DNA of 64,000 nt from Gonapodya prolifera JEL478 (GCA_001574975.1 KQ965850.1:80875-144874), one strand, 5' to 3'. Positions 10,568-22,722 are shown, counted from the first letter of the stretch. Notes: generated by a model from the letters alone, not told the origin. Numbers and translations: made by a program.

Positions 10568-12321
10568 GTCAAGTTTAAGGTCTTTTCGCGGCCGATGGTA
10601 TTTTTGCTAAGATTTTTCCGCGACCCTGTTTCCAAAGGGAGTTTTGTCATTGTGACAGGTTCTTTGACAGGTATGTCAGGCTGCCCTGAGCTGCTTCTCC
10701 CGCTTTCTCCAAAGAATGCAGCGAGCAGCGCAAGATCGCCGAAATACGAGTTTTGCAGTGGGCCGAAGGGACCGAAAGGAAAAGGGAGAAAGGAAGAAGA
10801 ATTTGATCACCCCCTTGCGGCCTGACCACAGATGGTAAGACCAATACAACAGTCCTTCCAACACAGCGCTTGCTCGATGGAACTCGCGCGCCAGGAACTT
10901 CAGTGGAGTAAATAGAGACCGTCGCCTTCGAAGGTACGTTGAGAGGCACCCGCTGTTATTCGGTTGATACGCCGAACGGATGGAACGGAAGGGAGAGGCG
11001 GCAGAGGGGAGCGCGACCGACGGGCAGCAACTAGCAACAATTCTGGCGAAGGACGGTAATAGCCCCAACTGATCTCCAATGGGCCAGGGCACTCCCGTCA
11101 ACCCTGGTAGAGTTAACATCAAAGCCTGCGGCTCGCGAAAGATGAAGCGGCACAAAATTATGGAGAGCATGGCGGAGAGCTGAGGAGGAACGCCTGTGGT
11201 CCCGAGCCAGCGAAAGGTCGTGCGCTGCTGAACTGTCGGACTTTGGGGCTGGACGGGAAAGGCCTTGATCGAACTTGGCGGCTCAGAGAAGAGCATTCTC
11301 TGGGTGCAGGCAAGTTCAGCTGTGGCCGTCAGGAGCGGCCCCAGCTCGAATAGCATGGTATCAAGCGAGAGATGGTGTGCTTAGGCATGTTAAATGAGGA
11401 AAGCCGTGCACTGCTGAACGTTAGGAAGTCGAGCTGGATGCATATTTTCGGGGCGATCGTCGCGTCTCTTCTTTGCTTAGCCTTTATTGCACGATTCACG
11501 ATGATTGGAAACTCACGTCTCGACGTACCTTTTTAGGAGACTCCCCCCGCACATCTCCAGCGGAGCACCTGGTGCGATGAGTGCCTGCAGACACATATCT
11601 GTGCGTTCACGTCAAGGCCCGAAGTGGAAGAGAACGGTGTGTGGAGGAGCGTGATGGAGCACAGATATTGTATGTCGAGCTTGGCTGAACACAAATGCAT
11701 TTGGTATCTGATGGTAGACGCCCTATCTCGCTGCAACAACTTTCAATTCTGGGTTGTGATCTATGCCTGACTACTAGAGCACCAAAGTAAAATATACTAC
11801 CTTTCATTGGTTTCAGATAGCCGTTGAAGACAATGTTGAAAGCTCAAAGAAGTTCCACCAAATTGCTTGCTCCTCACTTTTTGACCTCCAGCCAGATTCC
11901 AATAACGCAAACATAAAGGATCGATACAGCGTACACCCCATAGCGCACCGTTCAGAGGGAAATTCAGGGTCACTGGAATGTGGTTGAGCCAAGCGAGAAA
12001 TGTAAGTGATACGAGAAGAAAAATAGAATCGTCACTCACAAACTCTGCTTTCGCCCTTGTGGCTTTGTTCTTCGAGTAATGACTGCAGATGCTTCTCGAG
12101 TGTGGCATGCACACCCCACATCGTAGTGAGTTTTATCTTTCCCCACTATAGTAGGGGATTCGCCTCGAAGTTGGGTCTTCCTTCGCCTCTCCGCAGTGGG
12201 CCGGCATTCGCTCGATAGTAGAAGACAGGCATATAGCCATCGCTATACCGAAAAACCCTGAGGGTTGCATATAACGCCGCAAGGATTGTAACGTATGACC
12301 AATTGAAATCGAAGTCGAGCA
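10568..12321. other. Unresolved region, possible decayed membrane-protein gene
   Basis: Both strands have open frames that cannot all be real. On the minus strand, 11951-11877 encodes a membrane-like segment ending IGIWLEVKK, and about 11740-11600 encodes DRASTIRYQ plus a hydrophobic stretch. These resemble LRWVWLEVKWK and DRAMRFRYR of the protein at 8676-10567, in the same order, but I found no clean acceptor or frame joining them. On the plus strand, 11410-11520 encodes WMHIFGAIVASLLCLAFIA, and about 11558-11770 encodes a Cys-rich frame ending at TGA 11770. I cannot assign a gene; a degenerate paralogue is one explanation. Confidence 0.3.
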
Positions 12322-12711
12322 TCAAACCGCGGTAAGGAGGACCGTGCTATTCTTGACGTCCTCAAACTCGTCCACAGATTCATCGAGCCCAGGAAGAACA
12401 TCCTCGACATCAAGAGACTTTGATCCAGGGTCTGGCTTCGGAGGCTCCACAAGGATGTCAACAAGCGGTAACGTTGGTTCGGATTCCGGTCCCCATTGAG
12501 CCAGACGCCAACTAGCCTCCGTGATCTCCTTCTCAAATATCCCGAGCAGCAATTCAAAGGCCTCAAAGAGGATGTTTTAGGTGTCATCTTGACGGCAAGG
12601 GGGGAAAGAAGTTGGTGACGTGTACCTCTTTATCGATTCCTCCCCATTTGCCTTCTTTATCTTCATACACAATAATAAAATACTCCAAGAATTTTGGGAC
12701 AACAGTACCTA
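12322..12711 (-). CDS. Orphan exon pair, uncharacterised acidic C-terminus
   Basis: Two exons join in phase. The first runs from the acceptor TACTAG to 12626 (encoding VVPKFLEYFIIVYEDKEGKW). The second starts after TTTGAG near 12563 (encoding AFELLLGIFEKEI) and ends in an acidic tail at TGA 12322. No start codon or upstream exon is evident. The first exon begins 30 bp after the stop of the phosphatidylinositol synthase gene on the same strand. A possible GT donor inside that gene's last exon would join in frame and give an alternative C-terminus. It could equally be a separate gene whose first exon I missed. Family not recognised. Confidence 0.4.
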
Positions 12712-12740
12712 GTATATATTTCGAACCACCATTATTATTA

Positions 12741-14258
12741 TCATCTCCTTCCTTTCCCTCTCCCTGTTCCTGACCCCGATGCCCCTCCAGCGACACCTTC
12801 CTTTCCCTCTGCCCTCCGCCTTCTCTGTTTGTCAATCCAGTCCGCCTGGTCAATCTTAACCAATGAAGAGCACGCACCGCCCAGTTGAAGAAGGTTGAGG
12901 ATCTGCTTGAGAATACATATCGGAAGAGAGATGTACAACACCACAGTTGCGGCGGTGGCGACTATATTTATGAAGAAGTTGGAGGGGAGCATTAGCGGCA
13001 GCTATATGATGCCAGAAAACGGAAGGAAGACGACGAGTTGCAGGGTTCCAGAGAAAGTACAGGCGAAGACATCCCAAGATGCGTCATTAGGTCACTCAAT
13101 CACCCAGAGAAATGGCAGAGGGTCATCCGCTCAAGGAAATCATCCAATTCCGGAGTAACACATCGAAAAGCTAACTTCTGGATCTATGAGTTGAAGAACT
13201 CTCTTTTTGTCCGTTACGTTGACCTTTCTGTCCTACGGAACGCCTCATGCCGATACACTTTCCTTTCTCCTTTGTATCTCTTTTCCGTATCATCGATAGT
13301 CCTTCCATTCCTGTGTCCGAGTCTAGGCGACCACCCGTGGCTTCGCCTCTAAGCGCTGCAAACCCCATGTCACTATCAACTCACTCCACTCAACCTTTTC
13401 GTACCGTAGCATATACAGTACAACAAAGCACGCCTCGTTTCCAAAGCAGGTCCAGAAGAGCATCGCGCGAGAGGAGTAGTAGAGTCGGAGGAGGGGGTTG
13501 GCGGTCGAAGGGAGGGCTTTATGAGACGCGGAACCTTGAGAAAGCGTACTAGAGCGGCGGAAGTGACGTTAATGGGGATAACGACAAGGAAATTTCTCCT
13601 TGCTCATGGGAGACAAGAGGAGAAAGAGTTGATACATACCTGTACATGTGCATGTAGTGGCTGCTGATGTCCAGCGAGATGAGCAACTGGAAAGCGATAG
13701 CCCAGTTGGGGTACGCGCCGGCCAGATAGCAAAGGAGACATGTGGTGGTACATCGGTCGGTCACCATGTCCAGCACGGCCCCGAACTTGGTACCTGTTTC
13801 CAAGACGAAACAGGATGAATTCTTCCCTGGGAATATTCTTCTTCCTTGTGTGGTTGACTCACTCTGGTCGAACGCCCTTGCCGCCAGACCGTCCACGGCA
13901 TCCAGGAGACAAGAAGTTGTGTAAAGGGTGGTCGCATAATGAGGATGCCACGGCATGAAATAAAGCGAAACGATCGCAAGAGCCACGCGGACGTATCCTG
14001 GATTGTGATTAGGGTTGTCAGTTCGTCTCAACCTCCAGGTCCGTGGAAGTCACCAACTTGCCAACACCCACCAATCAGATTCGGCAACCAGAGGTAGATG
14101 TTGGGAGGCGTTATGTCCTCTCGGCCTGAGATGTCGGCACTTTCTGTTGTTCCATAGGCTCTGGACCCTCCGTTCGCGTCGATGAGGGAATCGGTGTCAC
14201 GCGAGGACGGCGAACCCGATTGACGGGACCTGGACGCGTCAGGAGACCCCCGCGTCAT
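12741..14258 (-). CDS. PIS1: CDP-diacylglycerol-inositol 3-phosphatidyltransferase (phosphatidylinositol synthase)
   Basis: The enzyme makes phosphatidylinositol from CDP-diacylglycerol and myo-inositol in the ER membrane. Exons 14258-14072, 13997-13863, 13793-13640, 13548-13395 and 13001-12741 sum to 891 nt (296 aa). The protein contains NIYLWLPNLIG, then the complete CDP-alcohol phosphotransferase motif (DAVDGLAAR, then GAVLDMVTD, giving the D-x2-DG-x2-AR-x8-G-x3-D-x3-D pattern). SSHYMHMY, LLRLYYSSRAMLFWTCFGNE and PICILKQILNLLQL follow, all as in known PIS1 proteins. The Ser-rich N-terminus makes it longer than the usual 210-220 aa. An in-frame ATG at 14393 would add 45 residues. No active-site residue is missing. 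Confidence 0.92.
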
Positions 14259-14499
14259 TGATGGCAGTGATTTGGAAGTTGGAAAGGGATTGTGTCCGGA
14301 TTCGCGAGTTTCGTGGAAGGTGTAGGTCCAACCACAAGTCCGCAGTGCCGGTGTAGTGAACGGACGGGCGAGATCAGTTTTCGTACATAGCATGTTTGAT
14401 AAATATGCAATGTACTGTTGCAAAACGGGAAAATTTATAAGAACAGTTTTGTGATCTTTTGTGTAAACATTCTCATTTTACTTGTGGTCATCACATCCG

Positions 14500-16170
14500 T
14501 CAGCGCCCCTTGCGAGGCTTATCGCTCAACAGCAGCTCGTGGCTCCCCAGCGGTGTTGTCCGCTCTGAAATGAGCCCTTCGTCCATGTCCATATCAAACA
14601 CGTGGTGTTCTTCCAGATCCTCCGGTCCGCGAACACCTCCGGGCGTAAGCGGCGACCGTCTGACCAGATCGACGTCAGCGAAGGCGTCCGTGAAAGATTC
14701 AATTTTCTTGTAAGCTCGCTTGGCCGCACGATATTGATGGAGCTGATGGACTTGGGACGGGGCCTCGGTCACTGTTGAGTCGCAAGGGTAGTTAAGCGCC
14801 AGGTGGAAAATGCCTTATGGAACGGCTCACCATCCTCGATAATGTCCGTGACGTTTATGGTGTCTTTAATTCCGGTCCACAGCCTCGTCCTGCTTTCGTC
14901 CTGCACAAAGTCTTTGTACCCAAATGCTTTGACGTGCACTGTAGTGTGGGAAGACCGAAGGTTACACTTGGGCGGGCCCCCGTCTCATCCAGCATTGTAC
15001 AACTCACAAAATGCCGCTACGACCATTTCGGCGCACACTAAGAAGCTCTGGACAGCGTCCGCAAACGTCTCTGACGAAACCCCCATCCACGCAGGAAGGG
15101 TCAGGAGGCCGTATGCGTTAAGAATACTGAGGATGAGAGACTGCCAGTAGCTTCAAGAGAAATTTTAAAGGGGTTTCCCGTTAGATGAGGGTGAGAACAC
15201 AAATTGCGCTGCAACTGTAGTTCACCTGAAAAAGATGACGAATTTTATCGCGAGGAACTTGTACAAGGGCCGGTAAGAAGAGAGTTCGTCATGGCACACA
15301 GTATAGAATATCAAAAGGGCATACTGAAATGGGAGCACAGGTTGCGATATAGTGATGTTGTGAGGAACCCAGATGGAACGTACCAGAGCAATACTGCAGC
15401 TAATGAAATTTATCGAGCCAATCCAAAAAGAAGGCCCAGTGATCGACGAGTCCTCGCAGAGGAGGCCGTACGACTCCAACGCGAGGCTTATAATTGTTAG
15501 CAAGACTTTTACGACTGCGTACTGTAGTGTTGTGAGCTGACAGTTTAAAAGAAACGCGTGTCCGCGTGGAGAGTACTTTATGAAACCGAAAGGGAATGGG
15601 TACCCGAAGTCTGGTTTTTGGCGGAGTCGGCTATGCTGGACCTCGTACGTAGGGCCGAGGTAATGGAGCATGAGGGTGTAAAAGCTGTAGAGAACGAAAG
15701 CCTCATACGAGTCGCGAGCGAGGGCTAGGTACGCGGAGTACCAAGGCTTAGTGGAGTGGGTGAGTGAACAGAATGATGTGCGACGAAAGATCAACTCACC
15801 AGACGAAATTCCATACTTGAAATAATGGAATAAATCGGTACCATAAGAAGGATTCTCACAATGTACCGTTGATAGAATGGCTCGTGGTAGTTTTGGAAGT
15901 GTCGCCACTGGACGGGATGCGAAGAGTGAACACACTCATGAATGAGAACGAGATGCGAGTCGCCCACTCACAATGAGATAAAAACTCATTCCTGTCGCCC
16001 AGACTGCAAAAATGATTGTGACAATCCATAGTCCGACATGCACCTTGTATCTGCGAAGGAACATGGACGTCCAGCGATATCCAGCGATCATCACCAGAGA
16101 CATACGTGAGACCACCGGGATCCGTTGCGAATGGATCCGGATGTGAAGTGCAGTCTGTGCTGTTGATCAT
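14500..16170 (-). CDS. TMEM184/DUF300-family seven-TM protein
   Basis: Exons 16170-16106, 16050-15972, 15907-15800, 15746-15384, 15323-15226, 15150-15008, 14938-14831 and 14771-14500 sum to 1236 nt (411 aa). Landmarks match the TMEM184/organic-solute-transporter-alpha family in order: QRYIVRILLMVPIYSI, RDSYEAFVLYSFYTLM, TTLQYAVVKVLLTIISLALE, a segment ending SIALYALLIFY, then PLYKFLAIKFVIFFSYWQ, SFLVCAEMVVAAF and KDTINVTDIIEDV. The last 90 residues are a cytosolic tail. The start chosen is the ATG giving a short NST-containing lumenal N-terminus; an upstream in-frame GTG was not used. Family members act in vacuolar or endosomal membranes, but the substrate here is unknown. Confidence 0.9.
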
Positions 16171-16305
16171 TCGAGTTGATGGAGGGGAAGAGAGGGAGCT
16201 CAGAGCACACTCATCCAAAGCCACTATGGGGCCGCAGCAACCTCACCTGAATTTTTCGAGCGACATCCACCTTCGCAATAAAAGCGCCAGGAGGGATCCG
16301 GTGCC
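16171..16305. promoter_or_regulatory. Short bidirectional promoter between the TMEM184 and sulfurtransferase genes
   Basis: Only 135 bp separates the two divergent start codons, so both promoters and 5' UTRs must overlap or lie within it. Confidence 0.5.
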
Positions 16306-17897
16306 ATGCCGCCACCGACATATCACAAATCCTTACATCTCTCCGCCTCTATCGCGGCAATTCCGGCGCTCGTGTCCGCCACGTCGCTCGGGCCTTTCGC
16401 AACACGGCAACCACGTCAGCACGCACGACAATCCTCTTCCTTAGCACACCCTCTCTCTCCCTCCTCCACATACTCCTCCCCCTCTCCCGTCCTCCTACCC
16501 TCCCGCCCTTCCGCTCCACGCTCAGCCGTCGAGACCTCTCGATGTCATTCGCCTCGTAGCTTCCAAAAACGATTTTTGGCGTCAGAGTCTCAGAAAGACG
16601 GCAACGGACTGATTGGCGCCACGGTAAATAAACTCAATCATCGATGATTTGTCTGGCAATCGCTGATGCCTTGCCCTGGTGGTTGCGGCGAACACAGCGA
16701 GCGCTCGCCACAACGGATTGGCTGGAACGGAACTTGGGGCTTGTTGTGCCGGTTGACGCTTCGTTCCACCTACCGACATCAGGGAGATCTGCCGAAGATG
16801 AATATAAACGATGCCACATAAAGGTGCGCTGGAAATAGTGTTTTGGGTACATGTTGTCACGTCGCTCAACCATTGCACGCCAGAACGCACGGTTTTTCGA
16901 TATCGAGAAGATTCGCGACACTCAGAGTCCGTACCCTCATATGCTTCCATCGGCGGATGAATTTGCAAAGTACATGGGTTCGTAAATGCCCGACACAAAC
17001 GTGTTGATACCGAGTCACACGGCGCCTCCTTCCACAGCGGAGCTCGGAGTTTCGGACGAAGACCACGTTGTAGTGTACGATTCTGTGGGAATGTTTTCAT
17101 CCCCACGAGTGTGGTGGATGCTAAAGGTGGGTTCAAGTCAGAAAATTGCGAAATCTTACACAACCATGTGAGCGCCGTTGCCTTCCGTTTCAGGTTTTCG
17201 GGCACGATAAAGTATCTGTGCTGGATGGAGGATTACCGAAATGGGTGAACGAGGGACGCCCCGTCATGGACAAAGAGGTCAAAATTTCGGTGAGTTTTGG
17301 GTTGCGGACTCGACTGGATGATAAAAAAGGCCAGAAACCTGACAACGGAAACCGTTTCAGCCCAAGTTCTACAAAGCGCACAAACCCAACACCAGGCTCT
17401 TCGTCAACTACAACGCCGTCGTTTCGCACCTCTCTAATCTCGAGAATACTACCCAAATCATTGACGCCCGTCCCCCCGCCCGATTCAATGGACAAGCACT
17501 GGAGCCTCGAATCGGCTTGCCGAGCGGCCACATGCCCGGCTCGATCAATGTGCCCGGTAGCGACCTTCTTGATCCCGCGACCAACACGTTACTTCCTAAA
17601 GAGAAGCTTGCCGAGTTGTTCAAAGCCAAAGGAGTGGATTTAGAGAAACCTATCGTAACAACATGTGGTATGTGTCAATTTGTGTTTCGTCCGCTGCCAC
17701 ATCCCTCAACATACATGCTTCTTCAACGTTTAGGTTCTGGCGTCACGGCGTGTGCTCTCCTCTTCGCCCTCGATCGCATTGGAGCGAAAAATGTTAGCGT
17801 TTACGACGGTTCGTGGTCGGAATTCGCCGCTCGGGCGGACCAGGACGGCATCAAAATTTTTCAGCGGGGACCCGTGCGATCGTCCGCTGACCAATAG
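16306..17897 (+). CDS. 3-mercaptopyruvate/thiosulfate sulfurtransferase, predicted mitochondrial form
   Basis: The enzyme has two rhodanese domains and moves sulfur from 3-mercaptopyruvate or thiosulfate to an acceptor. Exons are 16306-16623, 16698-16823, 16884-16977, 17039-17126, 17194-17289, 17361-17667 and 17734-17897. The first exon encodes about 105 Ser/Arg/Pro-rich residues lacking acidic ones, which looks like a mitochondrial presequence. Then come TTDWLERNL, NARFFDIEKIRD, HVVVYDSVGMF with SSPRVWWML, VFGHDKVSVLDGGLPKW and the second domain with IIDARPPARFNG. The active-site loop CGSGVTAC is split by the last intron. CGSGVTA is the mercaptopyruvate-type loop; thiosulfate-type enzymes usually differ here. 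The next gene is a paralogue in the same orientation. Confidence 0.92.
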
Positions 17898-18040
17898 AAA
17901 TACATGATTTTGTACCTTGCAATGGTGAATATTGTATCCGCGAATAGGCCGGAGAAAAGAGGGCGTCAAGTTATTGGCGTCATAATTCTTGAGAGTCGGA
18001 ACCGTACAAGAGCCATTACTCTTGCCATCACTCGACCAAC

Positions 18041-19358
18041 ATGTCTCCTACTGTGAGCTTCGAATGCGCGCGCTTAGATGAAGTGGAGCTGATCGCGATC
18101 GCTTGATAGCCCGACCTTGTCACGGTGGAATGGCTCGCGGAACACCAAAGTGAAGTGATCATTCTCGATGGAACGTACCATTCATTGCTGCGGGACGCAG
18201 AAGCGGAATATAAGGAGAAACACATCAAGGTAGAGAACGATCGAAAGCTATCTCGTCGAATTGTACTGTTGGAGCGATCCCGATGACTGTGATTACAGAA
18301 CGCTCGGTTTTTCAACATTGATGAAGTAAAAGACCGCTCCAACCCGTATCCCCACATGGTCCCTTCAGTCAAGGAGTTCGAGGCTGACGTTTGTGTGTAA
18401 CAGTGTCAATAATGAAGTTTCGCAAATCACAGAAGTGAAGTCCTCAACACCAAACCACAGCTGCTCTCGGAATCTCGAACGACGACCACATCGTCGTCTA
18501 TGACACCTACGGTATTCTCACCTCCGCGAGGGTATGGTGGCTGTTCAAAATTTTCGGTCACGACAAAGTGTCTGTGCTGGACGGTGGATTGTTGCGGTGG
18601 ATTGAACAGGGCCATCCAGTCACGGCGGAGGAGTCTGTCTTCAAGGTAAGCGCTGGCTTTGGAACCTTTTCTCGGTGCTAAGCTGACTCAACTGGTCTGA
18701 ATGGAATCACAGCCCACTGCTTTCAAAGCGACGACGCCAGTTTCCGGTCGTGTGATCAAGGTGAGAAGTCCGTGTATCGTCCAAAAAAGACCCCATAACC
18801 AACTTTCGAGGACGAAAGTATTCCACTGTGCTGCAATACCTCTCCAACCCCTCCGCCGCGCCACAACTCGTCGACGCTCGCCCCAGTACCCGATTCCAGG
18901 GAGAATCGCTCGAACCCCGCGTTGGAATTCCCAGCGGACACATTCCGGGCTCTCTCAACACTCCGTTGATATCTGTTGTGGATCAGACAACTGGTACCTT
19001 GCTGCCAGCCCAACAGCTGAAGGAGGCGTTCGAGACGGGAGGAGTTGACCTTCAGAAGCCCATTGTTGCGACATGTGGTGAGTACACATTTTATTCAATA
19101 TGTAGGGTCTGTATAATCTTAACGTGATTTCCAAAGGGTCTGGCGTGACGGCTTGTGGTCTGGTGTTGGCGCTCGATGTTCTAGGTGTGAAAAACGTCCC
19201 AGTTTACGATGGTTTGTTGGACTTTGTTTTTCTTAGACAACGCTTTCTGAAGCGACGACATTGTTCCAGGTTCGTTCACAGAGTATGTACAACGCGCCGA
19301 GAGTGATGGTCAAAAGATATCAAAGAAAGGACCAGTACGTCAATCTGTACACGAGTAG
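18041..19358 (+). CDS. 3-mercaptopyruvate/thiosulfate sulfurtransferase, paralogue without presequence
   Basis: Exons are 18041-18052 (MSPT only), 18110-18229, 18299-18392, 18461-18645, 18713-18760, 18819-19077, 19137-19211 and 19270-19358. It aligns with the preceding gene throughout: VEWLAEHQ, NARFFNIDEVKD, HIVVYDTYGI, SARVWWLF, VLDGGLLRW, LVDARPSTRFQG, then CGSGVTAC split at the same intron. The long presequence is absent, so a cytosolic location is expected. It has an extra intron after NVPVYDG that the first copy lacks. The AAAG acceptor at 18818 was chosen because it alone keeps phase; the nearby CGAG site does not. Fungal TUM1-type enzymes also supply sulfur for tRNA thiolation. Confidence 0.9.
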
Positions 19359-19797
19359 AGAAAAATAAACTGCACTCAGAGCAGAGATGAGAGGGGAGAA
19401 GGGGGAAATAAATTGGGACCGCTGAGCTGAGAAATTTCATATCGGTTTGCGATATTTATCCGACGTGAAACCTTGTACCCCTTCGATCACCATCGAAGTC
19501 TATCTTTATCGACGAAGCGCCCACAGCATCCGCGCCGCCTTCTGCAGTGACGCGTCTTTCGACCACCCGTGCCTCGCTACAACGCAAACAGTTCCCATCA
19601 AGAGGGTTTTGCGCAACAAGGGAGACAACGAAGAAGCACATTAATCACGCAGAAATTGCATATCACGCCTGCGCGATATTGCTATACAAGAGGAAAGAGA
19701 GTCGCATCTGGTTTCGCACTGTCACTGTTGCGTCACTTCTCGGCGAATTCTAAGACTTGGCTTATTGAGCAACCGAGGGTCCGACCGATTCTTTCTC
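19359..19797. other. Intergenic region upstream of the antiporter gene
   Basis: About 440 bp with short open frames but no recognisable gene. It probably holds the 3' UTR of the sulfurtransferase gene and the promoter of the antiporter gene. Confidence 0.5.
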
Positions 19798-22657
19798 ATG
19801 GCAATCCATCCATCATTGGAGCAGAACGGAGTCCCGGCATCTCTTTTGATCGTTGGAGGATTCACGGTTCTCTTTTCGTTCGTCTCCTTGATCGTGAAGG
19901 AGCGACTGTTCATAAGCCAGCCGCTGCTTGCAACATTGGTCGGCGTACTTTTCGGTCCCGTCGCCTTGAACTTCTGGGACCCGTTTGCTTGGGAGCAAGG
20001 AGCATGGCTGTCCGTCACGCGTCAATTCGGGGCGTGCATTATTGCAATTCAGTGAGTAAATTCGCGATTTCAACAGTTCTTCTGGCCTGAACGAAACATT
20101 TCGTCTTTATTTCATTTAAGAATATTTGCAAGTTGCTTGCCTTTTACTAAAATCTGGTGGATGGAAAATTGGCAGTCCTTGGCGGTGAGTGAACCAGAAC
20201 AAGTTGCCTGACGTGCCATCACGCTAACTTGCTCAACGACAACCAAATCAAGGTGATGCTACTTCCAGTCTCGGCATATATGTGGATGGCAACCAGTCTC
20301 CTTGTGTGGGCGATTGTCAGATGCAGTTTTGTTAATGCCCTGATAATTGGTGCAGTTTTAACCCCGACTGAGTACGTTTTCAAAAATGTGGAGGCTTAAG
20401 CCCACCAGGTGATTGTTGACCAAGAGCTGCTTCAGTCCAGTCTTAGCAAACAGCATCGTGAAGGGTCGATTTGCGGACATGCACGTGTCAAGGGCAGTGC
20501 AGGAGCTTCTCTCCGTCGAGAGGTGAGCGAGACGTTCCAAAGTGCTCTCGCAGGCTAGATATCCTCACTGTGTTCGAATTTCAAAAAGTGGTGGCAACGA
20601 CGCAGTGGCGATCCCATATTTTTCCCTCGCACTCTTTCTCGTGGAGTTCTACGTCCCCACAGTTTCTTCCTCCACGAAGGAGGTCTTCTCAAAAATGGCG
20701 GAATCTCTAATGTTCCCTCAGGAATATTTTGACTTACACGACTACAAATTAAAATCCCTGGGAGACGTTTTTCTCAAATGGTTTCTCGAAGGCGTTCTCT
20801 ACGAGGTCGTGCTGGCCGTCGTCCTCGGATTTGTCTTGGGTTATGGCGCCAGATGGCTCTTGGAGGAAAGCGAAGAGCGAGGATGGATCGACAACGAAAG
20901 CATCCTCGCGTTCTCAATTGCGCTATCCCTGTTTGTTCTCGGAGTAGCGGACATACTTGGACTAGCGTCGTTTTTCGCCGTTTGGGTGGCGGGAATCTGC
21001 TTCGCATGGGACGGCTGGTTCGCCGAACAGACCAAGAACTCCCATTTGCAGGAAGTTATCGACAATTTGCTATCCACAGCCTTTTTTATTTATTTTGGTA
21101 TGTTTTGTTTCACGTTCATTTCCTGGACTGCCACTGAAATTAACCTCGGCTCGTCGGTTCAATCAGGCACAACTGTACCCTTCTCCTCATTCAACTCAGA
21201 AAGTGTTCCTATCTGGCACTTGGTCCTCCTTTCCCTTGGGCTTCTGTTTCTCCGACGACTACCAGCTGTGTCAGTTGCCTATCCCCTTCTGAGAAAGCTG
21301 AACAATCATCATGAAGCGTACTTCGTAGGATGGTTCGGCCCGATTGGTGTTGGCGCCCTTTGGTACGCAGCGTACGCTGTGGATAAGGGCGCTGTTGACC
21401 CTGTCATTGTTCCTGTAACTTGGTGGATGGTTCTCACCTCGCTAGTTGTTCATGGCGCAAGGTATGTGTGAACGGTGGCGCCAGTTATCGACCAACATTT
21501 CTCAACTCTTGTGATCGACCATCTCGAACCTCGGTATGCATTGCCCGCAGTGTGCCGTTCGTTCATCTGGTGAGTATACCCAAGTTAAAATTTGAGCGCC
21601 CGTTTCAACTTATCTTTGTAAACCTTTCGCCTGAATCACGTAGTCCATTCTTGCAGTCAGCAGATCCCGAGATCCTTCGTTTGCAGTCCCACGAGGGCCA
21701 GCCGGATGGACGGGTGGTCGACTGAGCATTAGCGCTCCAATCTTGACCACCCGCCCTCCTTCGTTGAGGCCGCCAAGCAACTACTCTTCAGGCGACGGAA
21801 CTCGGGCGGTGCGGACTGACGAAAGCGGAGGTGATGGCTCCGAGATGTCAAAGAGTTTCAATGGGGGACATCGGAAATCAGTGGACGCAAATACCACCCT
21901 GCCTCGATTGTCCGTGGCGGAGGAGGAGGATGGGGAAGGTCTTTCCGACATGCTTGGGCACGGTATACCTTTCCCTGGAAGGGCTGATACGACAGGATCA
22001 CTACCACTATCACCACTTGGACTGCATCGGACATGGACAGCTGAAGCGCAAAGCGTCCGAATAGATGCAGATCCATCCGCCGCGGATCAATATCCCCTCC
22101 AAGGCGGCATCTTCAGACCGTACCCCGCAGGTCGCAGCATCCGGTTTGTGGACATGGAGGACGACGTATTGGACAAGGAGTTGCATGGCCCAGGTTTGCA
22201 GTTGGTGGTCAGTGGTGAGGATGCCGCAGATGGCGACACTGAAGCCGAAGTATCAAGGGCTCGTGACCGTTGGGTGAGGGCGGTCGGTAGAACGCCTGAT
22301 CTAAGCGCTAGCGCAACACGAGGTCGTGCTCGTAGCGCAGATAGATCTGGTTCTACCACTGGATGGAGGGTGCTCCCGAACTTACGGACGTTATTCCGAT
22401 CGCGGACATTAGAGGCTGGTCAGGGCGATAGACACAGCCAAAATTTGGAGCAATTGGACAGTGTCGTCGTGCCTGTGGACGAACGAGGGGACCTCGCTGA
22501 TCAACTTGGAGAATCTGCGGGAAGCACTCAGCCACCTATGGAGAGCGCGGACACTGTTGTTGCAGAAGTCGCGGACACCTCAGAGATGCTTGAGCCGAGC
22601 TCTCCCAGTGCACCAAACCCCCCTTCAGAATCTCAGAGTTCTGCTCGACATATATAA
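19798..22657 (+). CDS. Plasma-membrane Na+/H+ antiporter, NHA1/SOD2-like (CPA1)
   Basis: Predicted to export Na+ or K+ in exchange for protons. Exons are 19798-20051, 20121-20184, 20253-20371, 20436-20522, 20589-21097, 21167-21461, 21551-21569 and 21644-22657. About 12 membrane segments are visible. Family signatures are LTPTDPVLANSIVKGRF (its Asp formed across the intron 20371/20436), then LLSVESGGNDAVAIPYF with the conserved Asn-Asp pair, YFVGWFGPIGVGALWYA and VVHGASVPFVHL. The last 330 residues are a hydrophilic Ser/Asp-rich tail, as in fungal NHA1 proteins. The start is the first ATG before the first hydrophobic segment. The stop lies 65 bp from the stop of the convergent kinase gene. Confidence 0.93.
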
Positions 22658-22722
22658 AAACCAAATGATACGTAGACATAGAATGTATGTAACTATCGCA
22701 AAAAACCATCCTCCATCTTGGT

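Noticed and set aside
10676-11356. 226-codon minus-strand ORF as a single-exon gene
   Set aside because: It lacks domain or membrane organisation, and plus-strand frames over the same DNA are equally plausible, so no gene is claimed.
14258-14423. Longest PIS1 frame starting at 14423
   Set aside because: The first codon there is TTG. In-frame ATGs are at 14393 and 14258, and the conserved part begins after the latter.
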